A DNA stretch of 64,000 bases from Saccharopolyspora rosea (GCF_025643595.1 NZ_CP102826.1:4526001-4590000), one strand, 5' to 3'; shown: positions 16,012 to 25,171, counted from the first letter of the stretch. Program-made: numbers and translations. Notes: a model not told the origin generated them from the letters alone.

Positions 16012-17502
16012 TCACAGGTGGCGCAGCCGCGGCCAGATCAGCGACCACGGCGCGGTCCGGCCGCCGCACCACCAGATCGGCGCTTCCTTGCCGTGGGACG
16101 GGTTCGGCGACGCGACCAGCCGCACGTCGCTGAAGTACCGGCGCAGCGGTCCGGGGTCGGAGCCGACGAACAGCACGGCGGGATCGCCGTCCGGCGGCGG
16201 TCCGAAGTACCAGGCGCCGCGGTGCGGGCTGTGCGCCTCGGGCAACGCGCCCGCGCCGAGCCGGTCGAGGGCGCTGGCCTGCCAGTAGTGCTCGGTGACC
16301 ACCGAGGTCTCCGCACGGGTGCCCGGCGGGAGCGCCCGGTAGGCGGCCGCGGTCTCGGCCACCACCGGACGCCACCCGGTGCCCGCGTTGGACAGCAGGT
16401 CCGCCGGGGTCGACCAGGACGACCACACGGCGAGCACCAGGGCCGCCACCAGGGTCGCGGAGAACCCGTAGGACGCCGGCCCGACGGCCCACCGCAGTCC
16501 GCGCGGCCGGGGCCGGGACAGCCACACCGCCCCGGCCGCCCAGCACAGCGGCAGCAGACCCGCGCTGTAGTAGTACCGACCCCCCGCCAGCACGAACACC
16601 CCGGTGACGGCCAGCGCGGCGACGCCGAGGAACCGGTGTTCGCCATCGCGCAGCAGCGCCCACAGCCCGCAGCAGGCGACGACGCCGCCGGCCACCACCC
16701 CGGCGGTCAGCAGCAGCAACGGCAGGTATCCGATCCGGCCGCCGCCGAGCTGGGCCGACTCCGCGGACACCACCTCGGCCATCCCCAGCTGCGGCCAGCC
16801 GTGCCGGGCCTGCCACAGCGCGCTCGGGACGCAGGCCGCGACGGCCGCACCGGCGCCGAGCCACAGCTTCGGCCGCCGCAGCAGCGCCGCGGGTCCGAAC
16901 AGCAGCGCGGCGCACAGGACCGCCACGCAGAACACGGCGATGAGGTACTTCGCCTGCAACGCGCAGGCGACCACGCCGCCCAGCGCGAGCAGCAGCCGGT
17001 CGTCGCGGAGCCGCACCCACCGCACCAGCAGCAGCGCGGCCACCGCCCAGCAGAACACGTCCACCGTCACGGTCACCAGCAGGCAGCCGGTGGCGACCAC
17101 GTGCGGCGAGACCGAGTAGGTCAGCGCGGCGCGGACCTGCGCGCCGCGGCCACCGCCGAGTTCCCGCGCGATCAGCCCGGTCACCACGGCACCGCCGGAG
17201 GTCAACAGCACCGCGGGCAGCCGCAGCCCCAGCCGCGCCCCGCCGAACAGCTCGTCGCCGAGCCGGGCCAGCAGCGGCAGCAGCGGCGGCTGGTCGGCGT
17301 ACCCCCAGCTGATGTGACGTCCGGCCACCAGGAAGTAGAGCTCGTCCCCGTGCTGTTCGCAGATGCCGGCCAGGACCAGCAGCACGGCGCACAACCCGGC
17401 CGCGACCAGCAGCAGCCACCCCCAGGCGGGTCGTCCGACCGCCGCCTCCGGCGGCGCGGCGGCCCGCCGGACCGCCGTCCCCGCTCCCCCGACACCCACC
17501 AC
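16012..17502 (-). CDS. GT39/ArnT-like membrane glycosyltransferase
   Basis: A 496-residue polytopic protein with 10-12 helices and the GT39-type first extracytoplasmic loop: CEQHGDELYFLVAGRH near residue 45, with the catalytic acidic Asp-Glu pair, then GYADQPPLLPLLARL. Such enzymes transfer a sugar from a polyprenyl-phosphate donor to lipid or protein outside the membrane. A C-terminal soluble part (from about 400) ends in IWWCGGRTAPWSLIW. The GTG start at 17502 lies 21 bp after the stop of the DMT gene, so the two are co-transcribed. Confidence 0.85.
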   Translation of the reverse strand: MVGVGGAGTAVRRAAAPPEAAVGRPAWGWLLLVAAGLCAVLLVLAGICEQHGDELYFLVAGRHISWGYADQPPLLPLLARLGDELFGGARLGLRLPAVLLTSGGAVVTGLIARELGGGRGAQVRAALTYSVSPHVVATGCLLVTVTVDVFCWAVAALLLVRWVRLRDDRLLLALGGVVACALQAKYLIAVFCVAVLCAALLFGPAALLRRPKLWLGAGAAVAACVPSALWQARHGWPQLGMAEVVSAESAQLGGGRIGYLPLLLLTAGVVAGGVVACCGLWALLRDGEHRFLGVAALAVTGVFVLAGGRYYYSAGLLPLCWAAGAVWLSRPRPRGLRWAVGPASYGFSATLVAALVLAVWSSWSTPADLLSNAGTGWRPVVAETAAAYRALPPGTRAETSVVTEHYWQASALDRLGAGALPEAHSPHRGAWYFGPPPDGDPAVLFVGSDPGPLRRYFSDVRLVASPNPSHGKEAPIWWCGGRTAPWSLIWPRLRHL

Positions 17503-17523
17503 AGCGGTTCCCCCCCAACCCGC

Positions 17524-18441
17524 TCAACCCCCGGTGACCGCCCGCCCCGCGCGGTCGCTCTCCCTGCGCAGGTGCGCGCCGCGCTTGGCCAGCAGCGCCA
17601 CCCCGGCGACCAGCACCAGCGCGCCGAGCGACTCACCGGCAAGCGCCCCCGGCGAGCTCGCCGGGCGCTCGCCGAACCAGCTCGCCCCGGCCGCGACGCT
17701 GACCAGCGGGTCCGTCACGGCGATGATGGTCAGCGCCGGGGACAGGAACATGCCTCGCTGGAAGGCGTGCTGGCTCAACAGGAATCCCGACGGGCCCACC
17801 ACGCACACCGCGTACAGCGTCCAGTGCGTGAACGGTGCGGTGATCCCGCCGAACCGCAGCTGCGCCGCCACGGTCTTCAGCAACGCCGCCGTGACCCCGT
17901 ACAGCACGCCGGTGGCCAGGGCCAGCGCCAGCACCTTGACCTCGTCGCGGGCGCGGAAGGACACCACGACGCACGCCGCGACGATCGCGGCGAACAGCGC
18001 GGCCAGCGGCACCGCGTCCATCCCTATGTCCACCCGCCGCGGCGCCGTCGGCCGGGCGACGGCCAGGAACGTCGACAGGCCCGCGATGCAGCACACCACT
18101 CCGAGCAGCAGGATCCGGTCCGGCCTGCGCCCGGAGAACCACGCCGCGAACACCGCGGCGAACAGCAGGCTGCTCAGCAGCAGCGGTTGCACGAGCATCA
18201 GCGGTCCGAACGCCAGTCCGACCATCTGCAACGACAGCCCGGCGACCACCGTCACGACGCTGCCGATCCACACCGGATCGCGCACCAGCGCGACCAGCAG
18301 CCGCGGGTTGGTCGCGGCCAACTGCGGCGCCTTCTTGGTGGCCTGCTGCTGGACCACGCTGGCCATGCCGAAGCTGGCCGCGCCGACCACGGCGGCCGGG
18401 ACGGCGATGGCCAGGACGGAGCCGTCGGTGCTCATCGCCAT
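17524..18441 (-). CDS. DMT superfamily (EamA/NIPA-like) transporter
   Basis: A 305-residue protein with about nine or ten helices, resembling actinobacterial DMT-family proteins (AASFGMASVVQQQATKKAPQ near the N-terminus, AVTDPLVSVAAGASWFGERP in the second half). The two-fold EamA repeat is visible: SLLFAAVFAAWFSGRRP and PLVSVAAGASWFGERP. Of three nearby ATG codons, the one at 18441 has GGGGACG at a suitable distance. It probably forms a two-gene operon with the GT39 gene. Substrate unknown. Confidence 0.8.
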   Translation of the reverse strand: MAMSTDGSVLAIAVPAAVVGAASFGMASVVQQQATKKAPQLAATNPRLLVALVRDPVWIGSVVTVVAGLSLQMVGLAFGPLMLVQPLLLSSLLFAAVFAAWFSGRRPDRILLLGVVCCIAGLSTFLAVARPTAPRRVDIGMDAVPLAALFAAIVAACVVVSFRARDEVKVLALALATGVLYGVTAALLKTVAAQLRFGGITAPFTHWTLYAVCVVGPSGFLLSQHAFQRGMFLSPALTIIAVTDPLVSVAAGASWFGERPASSPGALAGESLGALVLVAGVALLAKRGAHLRRESDRAGRAVTGG

Positions 18442-18472
18442 CATCGTCCCCGACAGCACGGCACGCGCTAGC

Positions 18473-18580
18473 CGAAACCGGCCCGGACGGCTCCGCCCTG
18501 CGGCTCTGTTCCACGAGCGGCGTCAGCCGCTCGCTCTCGCACCGCGAACGCGTTCCACTTCGAAGGCCCGTTCGCGTCAG
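18473..18580. repeat. degenerate dispersed repeat
   Basis: Contains GGCTCTGTTCC, a GAGCGGCGTCAGCCGCTC hairpin, GCGAACGCGTTCC and TTCGAAGGC, loosely matching the larger repeat family. Confidence 0.35.
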
Positions 18581-19455
18581 GGCCGGACGACGCGCACCGA
18601 GCCGCCGAGGTTCTCGTCGTCGCTGCCCACCAGCACCCCGTCGCCGAGACCGGTGATCCCCTCGACCTTGTGGCCGTCGAACCGGGCGAGTTCGCGGGGC
18701 TCGTGGTCGGCCGCCACGCTCACCTCGTCGCCGTCGCGGACCACGCGGCCCGCGACGTAGAGCGCCGATTGGAACGGACCGTCGTCCCCGGGGTCCGAGG
18801 CGGAGGAGACCAGGACCGCGCCGTCCGGCCGCACCTGCAGGTCCGAGACGTGCCGGACGTCCGCGGTCGGGAACGGGGCGCGGAACGGCACCGAGCGCAC
18901 CCGGCCGAACCGCCCGGTGGCCGCGTCGAAGGTCGCCGCGTACAGGGTGCCCGGCCGGGCGCCGTCGCCCCGCTCGGCCCACACCGCGACCAGTCCACCG
19001 CCGATCCTGGCCAGGCCGAACCCCTCGTAGTTCGGGTACGCCCGGTCCTGCGGGAGCGGGAACGCGCCGAGCACGGTCACCGCGTCGCGGTCCAGGCGGA
19101 TGTGGAACGCGCGCCCGGAGCTGGCCAGCGCGACGTACTCGCCGGGGGCCTGCGGAACGGCGCCGATCGCCTCCAGGTCGACGGGCAGCTCACCGTGCCA
19201 GGCCAGCGGGCGCACGCCCGTCAGCTCGCCCTCGTGCAGGTCGACGAGGGCGGCGCGGTTCTCGCCCGGCTTCTTGTTGTCCCGCACGACGACCGCCCGC
19301 GCGTCGGACGCGGTGCCGTCGGCGAGGGCGATCCCGCTGATCCCGGAGGTCATCCCCGGGCCGACGAACTGCCAGTCGTCGGCTGGTGCCGCGACGGCGA
19401 CCGGCCCGGTCAGCGCGAACACGACGGCGGCGGCGCCGACGAGCGTTCTCCTCAT
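18577..19455 (-). CDS. secreted propeller-like protein
   Basis: A 292-residue protein with a Sec signal peptide (MRRTLVGAAAVVFALTGPVAVAAPA, residues 1-25). The mature part shows repeated blade-like units: VDLEAIGAVPQAPGEYVALASS, NYEGFGLARIGGGLVAVWAERG, RHVSDLQVRPDGAVLVSSASDPG and HKVEGITGLGDGVLVGSDDENLGG. This pattern resembles esterase-like/phytase-like beta-propellers, but no catalytic signature is clear. The ATG at 19455 has GGGAGGTCGAG immediately upstream. No partner gene is evident. Confidence 0.75.
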   Translation of the reverse strand: MRRTLVGAAAVVFALTGPVAVAAPADDWQFVGPGMTSGISGIALADGTASDARAVVVRDNKKPGENRAALVDLHEGELTGVRPLAWHGELPVDLEAIGAVPQAPGEYVALASSGRAFHIRLDRDAVTVLGAFPLPQDRAYPNYEGFGLARIGGGLVAVWAERGDGARPGTLYAATFDAATGRFGRVRSVPFRAPFPTADVRHVSDLQVRPDGAVLVSSASDPGDDGPFQSALYVAGRVVRDGDEVSVAADHEPRELARFDGHKVEGITGLGDGVLVGSDDENLGGSVRVVRP

Positions 19456-19573
19456 CTCGACCTCCCATGTCAGACAGCAGCGGATCGCGGTCCCCGGGTA
19501 CAGGTACCCGGGGAGATCGAACAAGTCAATGGGATTCGGGACAACTGCTCACGGCACCGCCGGCGCGGCACGG

Positions 19574-21544
19574 CTACCTGTCTGACATCCACCCCGACCG
19601 CGGATCGGCCACTGGTCCACTGTGGACGTCCACTGCGGACAGACCTCGGGGCGACGCATCGACGAGTTTGCGCAGCAGGTCGCGCAGGATGCCGGGACCG
19701 TCGAGGGTGAGCACGGATTCCGGGTGGAACTGCACGCCCGCCAGGCCGGGACCGCGCAGCGCGACCACCTCGCCGGTACCCGGGTCCTCGCACAGTTCGA
19801 CGCCGCGCGCGGCCAGGCGCCTGCGGTGCGCGTCGTCGGCGCGGACGGCGAAGGAGTTGTAGAACCCGACCGCCGCGTCGCGGCCGAAGACGTCGACCTC
19901 GCGCTGGAGTCCCTGGTGCGGGCGCGCTTTCCGGTGCGCGGGCAGGCCGAGGTGGCGGGCGAGCAGTTGGTGGCCCAGGCAGATGCCCAGCACCGGCGCG
20001 GTGTCCGGCCCGGTGACCAGTCGAGCGGCCAGGTCCCGCAGGCGGCGCATCCGGGCGTCGCCGCCGTCCGGATCGCCCGGGCCGGGACCGAGGACGACGA
20101 CGTCCGGCCGCGCGCCGAGCAGCGCGGGCAACGCCGGGTCGTCGAAGCGGCGCACCGCCGGGTCCAGCCCGACCGCGCGGAGCTGGTGGGCCAGCATCGC
20201 CGTGAACGCGTCACCGGTGTCGATGACCAGGGCCGACCCCAGCCGCTCGGCGGCGGGCTCGGCCGGGCGCGTCCAGAACGGCGCGAGCGAACCACGCCGC
20301 CGGTCGAGCGCGGGCCCGACGCGCGGGTCCGCCGCCAGCGGCGCCGCACCGCGCCGGTGCGGGCGCGCGCGGTCGACGCCCAGCGCGCCGAGCACGCCCG
20401 CGACCTTGGCCCACGTCTCGGCGACCTCCGAGGCCGGGTCGGAGTCCCGGACCAGCGTCGCGCCGACCGGCACGCGCACGTGGCCGTCCGGTGCGACGTC
20501 GGCGGCCCGGATCAGGATCGGCGAGTCCAGCCGGTCGCCGGTCCGGTCGCGGGAGAACAGCGCCAGCGCGCCCGCGTAGTAGCCGCGCCCGGACGGCTCG
20601 AACCGGCGGATCACGCGGCAGGCGTTCTCCAGCGGGCTGCCGGTCACGGTCGCGGCGAACATGGTCTCGCGCAGCACGTCGCGCGGGTCCATGGCGGTGC
20701 GGCCGCGGATCTCGAACTCGGTGTGCGCCAGGTGCGCCATCTCGCGCAGGAACGGGCCGCGCACCCGTCCCCCGTCGGCGCAGACCGCCGCCGTCATCTT
20801 CAGCTCCTCGTCGAGGACCATCGCGAGTTCGTCGACCTCCTTGGGGTCGTCCAGGAACCGCAGCAGGCCCTCGACGTCCGGTCCGGACCCGGGGTAGCGG
20901 TAGGTGCCGCTGATCGGGTTCATCACCACCTCGCCGCCGTCGAGCCGCACGTGCACCTCCGGGCTGGCGCCCACCAGCGTCCGCTCCCCGGTGTGCACCG
21001 CGAAGGTCCAGTAGGCGCCGCGCTCGGCGGCGAGCAGGCGGCGGAACAGGGTCAGCGCGGTGACCGGCGACCAGTTCGCCACGCTGGCCCGGAAATCCCG
21101 CCGGATCACGAAGTTCGCGCCCTCGCCTGCGGCGATCTCGTCACCGACCACCCGGTCGACGATCCGCGCGTAGGCCGCGTCGTCGACGTCGAAGGCCCCG
21201 TCGCGCAGCACCACCGGCGCGTCCGGCAGCGCGGCGAGGACGTCCTCGACGTCGAACCGGTGGCTTTCGCCGACGACGAGCACGCGCAGCGGCGTCGCGT
21301 CGTCGTGGCAGTCGAAGCCGCGTTCGCGGATCTGCCGGAACGGCACCACGGCGAGCGCCTGGTGCCCGGTGCCGGCCCCCAGCGGGATGTCGGCGAGCCG
21401 CTCGACGGTGCGGACGTCGCCGATCAGCACCTCGACGGGTCCGGGCCGACCGGCCTCGGGGTCCCAGCGGCGCAGCAGCGCGAAGGCGGGCGGGTCGGCG
21501 ACGGCCAGGCGGGCGAGGACCTCGGCGGGCTGGGCGGTGTCCAT
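19574..21544 (-). CDS. trpEG: fused anthranilate synthase (TrpE-TrpG)
   Basis: A 656-residue fusion of a chorismate-utilising domain and a class I glutamine amidotransferase, making anthranilate from chorismate and glutamine. The synthase part has NPISGTYRYPG, DELAMVLDEELKM and TVTGSPLENACRVI. The amidotransferase has GICLGHQLLA with Cys522, and QFHPES with His607 and Glu609. The domain order and length also fit PhzE/ADIC synthases. A WWW leader peptide and attenuator directly upstream argue for tryptophan control, as known for Streptomyces trpEG. No other trp or phz gene is in the window. Two palindrome copies lie in the last 25 codons. Confidence 0.9.
   Translation of the reverse strand: MDTAQPAEVLARLAVADPPAFALLRRWDPEAGRPGPVEVLIGDVRTVERLADIPLGAGTGHQALAVVPFRQIRERGFDCHDDATPLRVLVVGESHRFDVEDVLAALPDAPVVLRDGAFDVDDAAYARIVDRVVGDEIAAGEGANFVIRRDFRASVANWSPVTALTLFRRLLAAERGAYWTFAVHTGERTLVGASPEVHVRLDGGEVVMNPISGTYRYPGSGPDVEGLLRFLDDPKEVDELAMVLDEELKMTAAVCADGGRVRGPFLREMAHLAHTEFEIRGRTAMDPRDVLRETMFAATVTGSPLENACRVIRRFEPSGRGYYAGALALFSRDRTGDRLDSPILIRAADVAPDGHVRVPVGATLVRDSDPASEVAETWAKVAGVLGALGVDRARPHRRGAAPLAADPRVGPALDRRRGSLAPFWTRPAEPAAERLGSALVIDTGDAFTAMLAHQLRAVGLDPAVRRFDDPALPALLGARPDVVVLGPGPGDPDGGDARMRRLRDLAARLVTGPDTAPVLGICLGHQLLARHLGLPAHRKARPHQGLQREVDVFGRDAAVGFYNSFAVRADDAHRRRLAARGVELCEDPGTGEVVALRGPGLAGVQFHPESVLTLDGPGILRDLLRKLVDASPRGLSAVDVHSGPVADPRSGWMSDR
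19615..19640. repeat. tandem pair of interspersed palindromes
   Basis: A perfect GTCCACTGTGGAC (19615-19627) is followed at once by GTCCACTGCGGAC (19628-19640). Both lie inside the 3' end of trpEG. Confidence 0.65.
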
Positions 21545-21584
21545 GCGGGTTCCCCCAACGGATCACGCCGCCCCACCGAGCCGT

Positions 21585-21605
21585 GGCCGCCTCGGAGAGG
21601 CGGCC
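21585..21605 (-). terminator. trp attenuator terminator hairpin
   Basis: A perfect 9-bp stem (GGCCGCCTC / GAGGCGGCC) with a GGA loop, between the leader stop and trpEG. The GGCGGC at 21638-21643 in the leader can pair with its GCCGCC arm and act as an antiterminator. Confidence 0.8.
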
Positions 21606-21618
21606 AACGGACGTGCGT

Positions 21619-21687
21619 TCAGACGCAGACGCGGGCAGCCGCCATCGACGGCCACCACCAGGCGACGAGCGCACCGCGCATCTGCAT
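21619..21687 (-). CDS. trpL: tryptophan leader peptide
   Basis: A 22-residue leader with three consecutive Trp codons (residues 10-12), about 75 bp upstream of trpEG on the same strand. Ribosome stalling at these codons when charged tRNA-Trp is scarce would free the antiterminator (21638-21643) and let transcription pass the hairpin at 21585-21605. TAGGGT at 21695-21700 gives a -10 box 7 bases before the ATG, so the message may be leaderless. Leader, hairpin and target enzyme together make this a convincing attenuator. Confidence 0.88.
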   Translation of the reverse strand: MQMRGALVAWWWPSMAAARVCV

Positions 21688-21694
21688 GTCGGCG

Positions 21695-21700
21695 ACCCTA
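21695..21700 (-). promoter_or_regulatory. -10 box for trpL-trpEG
   Basis: TAGGGT read on the minus strand, 7 bases before the leader ATG. The -35 region is weak. Confidence 0.5.
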
Positions 21701-21901
21701 GCACGCGGTGCGCGCGGGATCGCCGGAGTCGCGCGCCCGGCGGTGCACCCCCAACGGAGCAGCCGACCGGCCCGGGCGAGCGCGTTGCGCACCGACTACG
21801 ACCCCGGGGGTTGATCGCCGGAGCCGGTCTGGAAAAACTGTTCACGGTTCGCACCCGAGCCGGGTGTGCCCTCGTCCGCCGAGCAGTGAAGGAGTGACGG
21901 C

Positions 21902-22777
21902 ATGTCGGTCGCCGATGGCCCGGTGTTGGCCATGTCCCGGGAGGAAGCCAACAGCCTGCTGGCGAAGTCGACGGACCAGGCGCACGAGGGCCGGGTCTAC
22001 GACTACTACCTGGGCGGGAGCTCGAACTACGCGGTGGACCGCCTGTTCGCGCGCAAGCAGATCGAGCGGGTGCCGGACATCCCGTGGGCGGCCCGGCAGA
22101 ACCGCAAGTTCCTCACCCGCGTCGTGCAGCACATGATCGACCTGGGCATCCGGCAGTTCGTGGACATGGGTTCCGGCCTGCCCACCGAGGGCAACGTGCA
22201 CGAGATCGCCGAGGAACGCGCGCCCGGCGAGTGCCGCGTGGTCTACGTCGACCACGACGCCGTCGCCAGCGCGCACGCCTACCTGCTGCTGGAGCGGTCC
22301 GGCGAGCTGGAGCGCAACGCGCCGGTGAACGGCGACCTGCTGGCGCACGAGCGGCTGTGGGAGGTGATCACCGGCACCGGTCTGATCGACCCGTCCCAGC
22401 CGGTCGGGCTGCTGCTGGTGGCGGTGCTGCACTTCCTGCCGGACGAGCTGGACCCGCACCGCTCGGTGGCGTTCTACCGCGACCAGCTGCCGTCGGGCTC
22501 GTGCCTGGCGATCTCGCACGCCAGCACGGACCAGATGTCCGACGACGCGCGCGAGCGGCTGTCCACGGTGCTGCGCGACTACGACCGCACGACGTCGAAG
22601 GCGCTGGCCCGCACCCGTCCCCAGATCCGCGAGTTCTTCGGGGACTGGTCGCTGGTCGAGCCGCCGGGCATCGTGTGGACGCCGGAGTGGTACGCCCCGG
22701 GCGCGGTCCGCGACGACGTCGGCGACGCGGACCCGTCCCGGTCGCAGATCGTCGCCGGGCTGGCCCGCAAGCCGTGA
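21902..22777 (+). CDS. SAM-dependent methyltransferase (DUF574 family)
   Basis: A 291-residue Rossmann methyltransferase of the actinobacterial DUF574 group. Marks of the family: GRVYDYYLGGSSNYAVDR near residue 32, ARQNRKFLTRVVQ, the SAM loop FVDMGSGLPTEGNVHEIA near 90, VVYVDHDAVASAHA, and LLLVAVLHFLPD near 165. These proteins are very numerous in actinomycetes and mostly uncharacterised; some are regulators of development. AAGGAG lies just before the ATG at 21902. Confidence 0.92.
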   Translation: MSVADGPVLAMSREEANSLLAKSTDQAHEGRVYDYYLGGSSNYAVDRLFARKQIERVPDIPWAARQNRKFLTRVVQHMIDLGIRQFVDMGSGLPTEGNVHEIAEERAPGECRVVYVDHDAVASAHAYLLLERSGELERNAPVNGDLLAHERLWEVITGTGLIDPSQPVGLLLVAVLHFLPDELDPHRSVAFYRDQLPSGSCLAISHASTDQMSDDARERLSTVLRDYDRTTSKALARTRPQIREFFGDWSLVEPPGIVWTPEWYAPGAVRDDVGDADPSRSQIVAGLARKP

Positions 22778-22784
22778 CGCCTCT

Positions 22785-22921
22785 GAGCCTGTCTTCGAAC
22801 TCGTTTTGAGTGGCGGTGCCGGTGGCGGAACCTCGGCAGCCGGCTCGACTGCGGAAGCCCCTCCCGGTGTATGCCCACTTCCACGCCACCGGCACCGCCA
22901 CGCACAACGGGACAAGCTCTC
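22785..22921. repeat. MITE-like inverted repeat element
   Basis: A 137-bp unit starting GAGCCTGTCTTCGAACTCG and ending GACAAGCTCTC. It carries a perfect 16-bp inverted repeat (22810-22825 against 22886-22901). It sits between convergent methyltransferase and GH15 genes. Confidence 0.65.
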
Positions 22922-22924
22922 GGT

Positions 22925-24718
22925 TCACCCGAGCGCGCGGTCGAGGTTGAACGCGGCGCTGATCAGCGCGAGGTGGGTGAACGCCTGCGGGAAGTTGCCC
23001 TGCTGCTCGCCGGTGGTGCTGATCTGCTCGGCGTAGAGGCCGAGGTGGTTGGCGTAGGTGAGCATCTTCTCGAACACCAGCCGCGCGTCGTCGAGCCGCC
23101 CGGCCCTGGTGAGCGCTTCGACGTACCAGAAGGAGCAGATCGAGAACGTGCCCTCCTCCCCGTGCAGGCCGTCCGGGCTGACCTGCGGGTCGTACCGGTA
23201 GACCAGCGAGTCGGACACCAGGTCCGCGGCAAGTGCGTCCAGTGTGGACAGCCACTTCGGATCGGTGGGGGCGATGAACTTGGTCAGCGGCATCATCAGG
23301 ACGGCGGCGTCGAGCACGTCGGTCTCCTCGTGCTGGACGAACGCGTGCCGGGTCGGTGACCAGCCGCGCGCCATGATGCGCCGGTAGATCTCGTCCCGCG
23401 AGCGCCGCCAGCGCGCCAGGTCGGCGGGCAGCCCGCGGTGCTGGGCCATCCGCATCGCGCGTTCGATCGCCACCCAGCACATCAGCCGCGAGTAGAGGAA
23501 CTTCCGCCGCCCGCCGCGGGTTTCCCAGACGCCCTCGTCGGGCTGGTCCCAGTGCGCGCAGACCCAGTCCGCCAGCTCGGAGACCGCGTCCCAGTCGTGG
23601 CTGGAGATCGGCTCGCACCACTTGTCGTAGAGGTAGATCGAGTCGATCAGCGCGCCGTAGATGTCGAGCTGGAGCTGGGTGGCGGCGGCGTTGCCGATCC
23701 GCACCGGCGCGGAACGCCGGTAGCCCTCCAGGTGCGGCAGTTCGCGCTCGGGCACCCGGGTGCGCCCGTCGATGCCGTACAGGACCTGCAGGGGCGGGTC
23801 GTCGCGGTGGTGCACCCGGTCCTTGATGAAGTCCATGAACCCCTTGGCCTCGCGGGTGAAACCGAGGCGCAGCAGCGCGTAGACGCAGAACGCGGCGTCG
23901 CGGATCCAGACGTACCGGTAGTCCCAGTTGCGCTCGCCGCCGACGCGCTCGGGCAGGCTGGTCGTCGGGGCGGCCACGATCGCCCCGGTCGGCGCGTAGG
24001 TGAGCAGTTTGAGGGTGAGCGCCGAGCGGTGCACCATCTCCCGCCACCGGCCCCGGTAGCGGGAGGCGGACAGCCACCGCCGCCAGTACGCCACGGTCCC
24101 GGCGAACTCCCGTTCCGCCTCGGCGTGCGCGCACCCGCGCGGCGCGATCTGGCCTCCGACGCGGTCGAGGGCGAACACCGCGGACTCGCCTTCGGTGAGC
24201 TTGAACTCCGTCCACGCGTCCCGACCGTCGCAGTCGAGCGGGACGGTGGCGGTCAGCGCCAGCGACAGGGTCGCCGACTCGAACAGCGCCACGCCCTCCG
24301 CCAACCGCGCGGTGTGCGGCTGGGCGCCGTAGTCGAACCGGGGTGCGATCCGCACCTGGAACCCGGCGGTGCCGCGGGTGCAGACCACCCGGCGGATCAG
24401 CCGGTGCCGGTCGACCTCGCCGGAGTCGTCGCAGACCGGCATGAAGTCCTGGACCTCGCCCACGCCCTCCTCGGTGAAGAACCGGGTGATGAGCACGTTG
24501 GTGTCCGGGAAGTAGAACTGCTTGGTGCGTTCCGCCGAGACCGCGGACAGCTCGAACGACCCGCCCCGCTCCGCGTCGAGGATCGCCGCGAAGACGCTCG
24601 GGGCGTCGAACGACGGGCTGCAGTACCAGTCGATGGTGCCGTCCCCGCCCACCAGGGCCACGGTGCGCAGGTCACCGATCAGCCCGTGGTCGGCGATCGG
24701 CAGGTATCCCTCGCCCAT
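22925..24718 (-). CDS. glycoside hydrolase family 15 (trehalase-like)
   Basis: A 597-residue enzyme with the GH15 layout: an N-terminal trehalase-like beta-sandwich (residues about 1-200, GDLRTVALVGGDGTIDWYCSP) and an (alpha/alpha)6 barrel. The barrel shows NWDYRYVWIRDAAFCVYAL near 270, WETRGGRRKFLYSRLMCWVA with the catalytic-region Glu, and EEGTFSICSFWYVEAL near 535. Actinobacterial members hydrolyse alpha,alpha-trehalose in an inverting mechanism (as for the mycobacterial trehalase), though glucoamylase activity is possible. The start MGEGYLPIADHG fits the family; upstream codons do not. A USP and a sugar MFS follow upstream on the same strand. Confidence 0.9.
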   Translation of the reverse strand: MGEGYLPIADHGLIGDLRTVALVGGDGTIDWYCSPSFDAPSVFAAILDAERGGSFELSAVSAERTKQFYFPDTNVLITRFFTEEGVGEVQDFMPVCDDSGEVDRHRLIRRVVCTRGTAGFQVRIAPRFDYGAQPHTARLAEGVALFESATLSLALTATVPLDCDGRDAWTEFKLTEGESAVFALDRVGGQIAPRGCAHAEAEREFAGTVAYWRRWLSASRYRGRWREMVHRSALTLKLLTYAPTGAIVAAPTTSLPERVGGERNWDYRYVWIRDAAFCVYALLRLGFTREAKGFMDFIKDRVHHRDDPPLQVLYGIDGRTRVPERELPHLEGYRRSAPVRIGNAAATQLQLDIYGALIDSIYLYDKWCEPISSHDWDAVSELADWVCAHWDQPDEGVWETRGGRRKFLYSRLMCWVAIERAMRMAQHRGLPADLARWRRSRDEIYRRIMARGWSPTRHAFVQHEETDVLDAAVLMMPLTKFIAPTDPKWLSTLDALAADLVSDSLVYRYDPQVSPDGLHGEEGTFSICSFWYVEALTRAGRLDDARLVFEKMLTYANHLGLYAEQISTTGEQQGNFPQAFTHLALISAAFNLDRALG

Positions 24719-24801
24719 CGTTCCAGCGTGCGCCTCCCGTCGGTCCGACGCCAGTGGCACCGGGCGGGCCGTCCGCGCGTTCCGGTCCGCGACCAGATCC
24801 G

Positions 24802-24814
24802 TCCTCTGTGGACC
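24802..24814. repeat. interspersed palindrome copy
   Basis: GTCCTCTGTGGAC (one mismatch), 3 bp beyond the stop of the leftward single-domain USP gene. Confidence 0.5.
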
Positions 24815-24817
24815 GGA

Positions 24818-25171
24818 TCAGTGGTCGGGCGGTTTCACCGCCAGCACCGGGACCGGGGAGTCGAGGAGCAGGCGTTGGCTGACGCTGCCGAGCAACGCCT
24901 TGCCGACCGGCGATCGGCGCCGGATCCCGATGACGAGCCGGTCGACCGGCCGCCGGTCGATCTCGTCGAGCACCGCGTCGGCCGGGTCGCGGGCCGAACG
25001 CCCCTCCCGGTCGACGACGGTGACCGGCACCCCCTCCGGGACCGCGTCGAGCGGGCTGAGGCCGAGGTTGACGACGACGAGATCGGTGTCCAGGCGCGCG
25101 GCCTCGGCGACCGCGGCTTCCAGGGCCGTGCGCCCCTCCGCGCTGTCCGGTACTGCGACCACGACCGACAT
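24818..25171 (-). CDS. single-domain universal stress protein
   Basis: A 117-residue short USP. MSVVVAVPDSAEGRTALEAAV forms the first strand and helix. The nucleotide loop is altered (VIGIRRRSPVGKALLGSVSQRLL): G-2X-G is replaced by GIRRR, although the G-K-x-x-x-G-S end is kept, a form seen in UspA-like proteins. It lies 30 bp after the MFS transporter gene and is likely in the same transcript. Confidence 0.88.
   Translation of the reverse strand: MSVVVAVPDSAEGRTALEAAVAEAARLDTDLVVVNLGLSPLDAVPEGVPVTVVDREGRSARDPADAVLDEIDRRPVDRLVIGIRRRSPVGKALLGSVSQRLLLDSPVPVLAVKPPDH

Noticed and set aside
19574..21544. PhzE-type (phenazine/ADIC) identity and a phenazine cluster
   Set aside because: The Trp attenuator fits anthranilate synthesis and no phzBDFG gene is in the window.
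19622..21814. A 730-codon rightward open frame
   Set aside because: Fully antisense to trpEG, His/Arg/Gly-rich with no domain; a high-GC shadow.
23237..23249. GTCCAGTGTGGAC inside the GH15 gene as another palindrome copy
   Set aside because: It is mid-gene with a mismatch in the arms and is probably coding coincidence, so it was left out of the repeat count.
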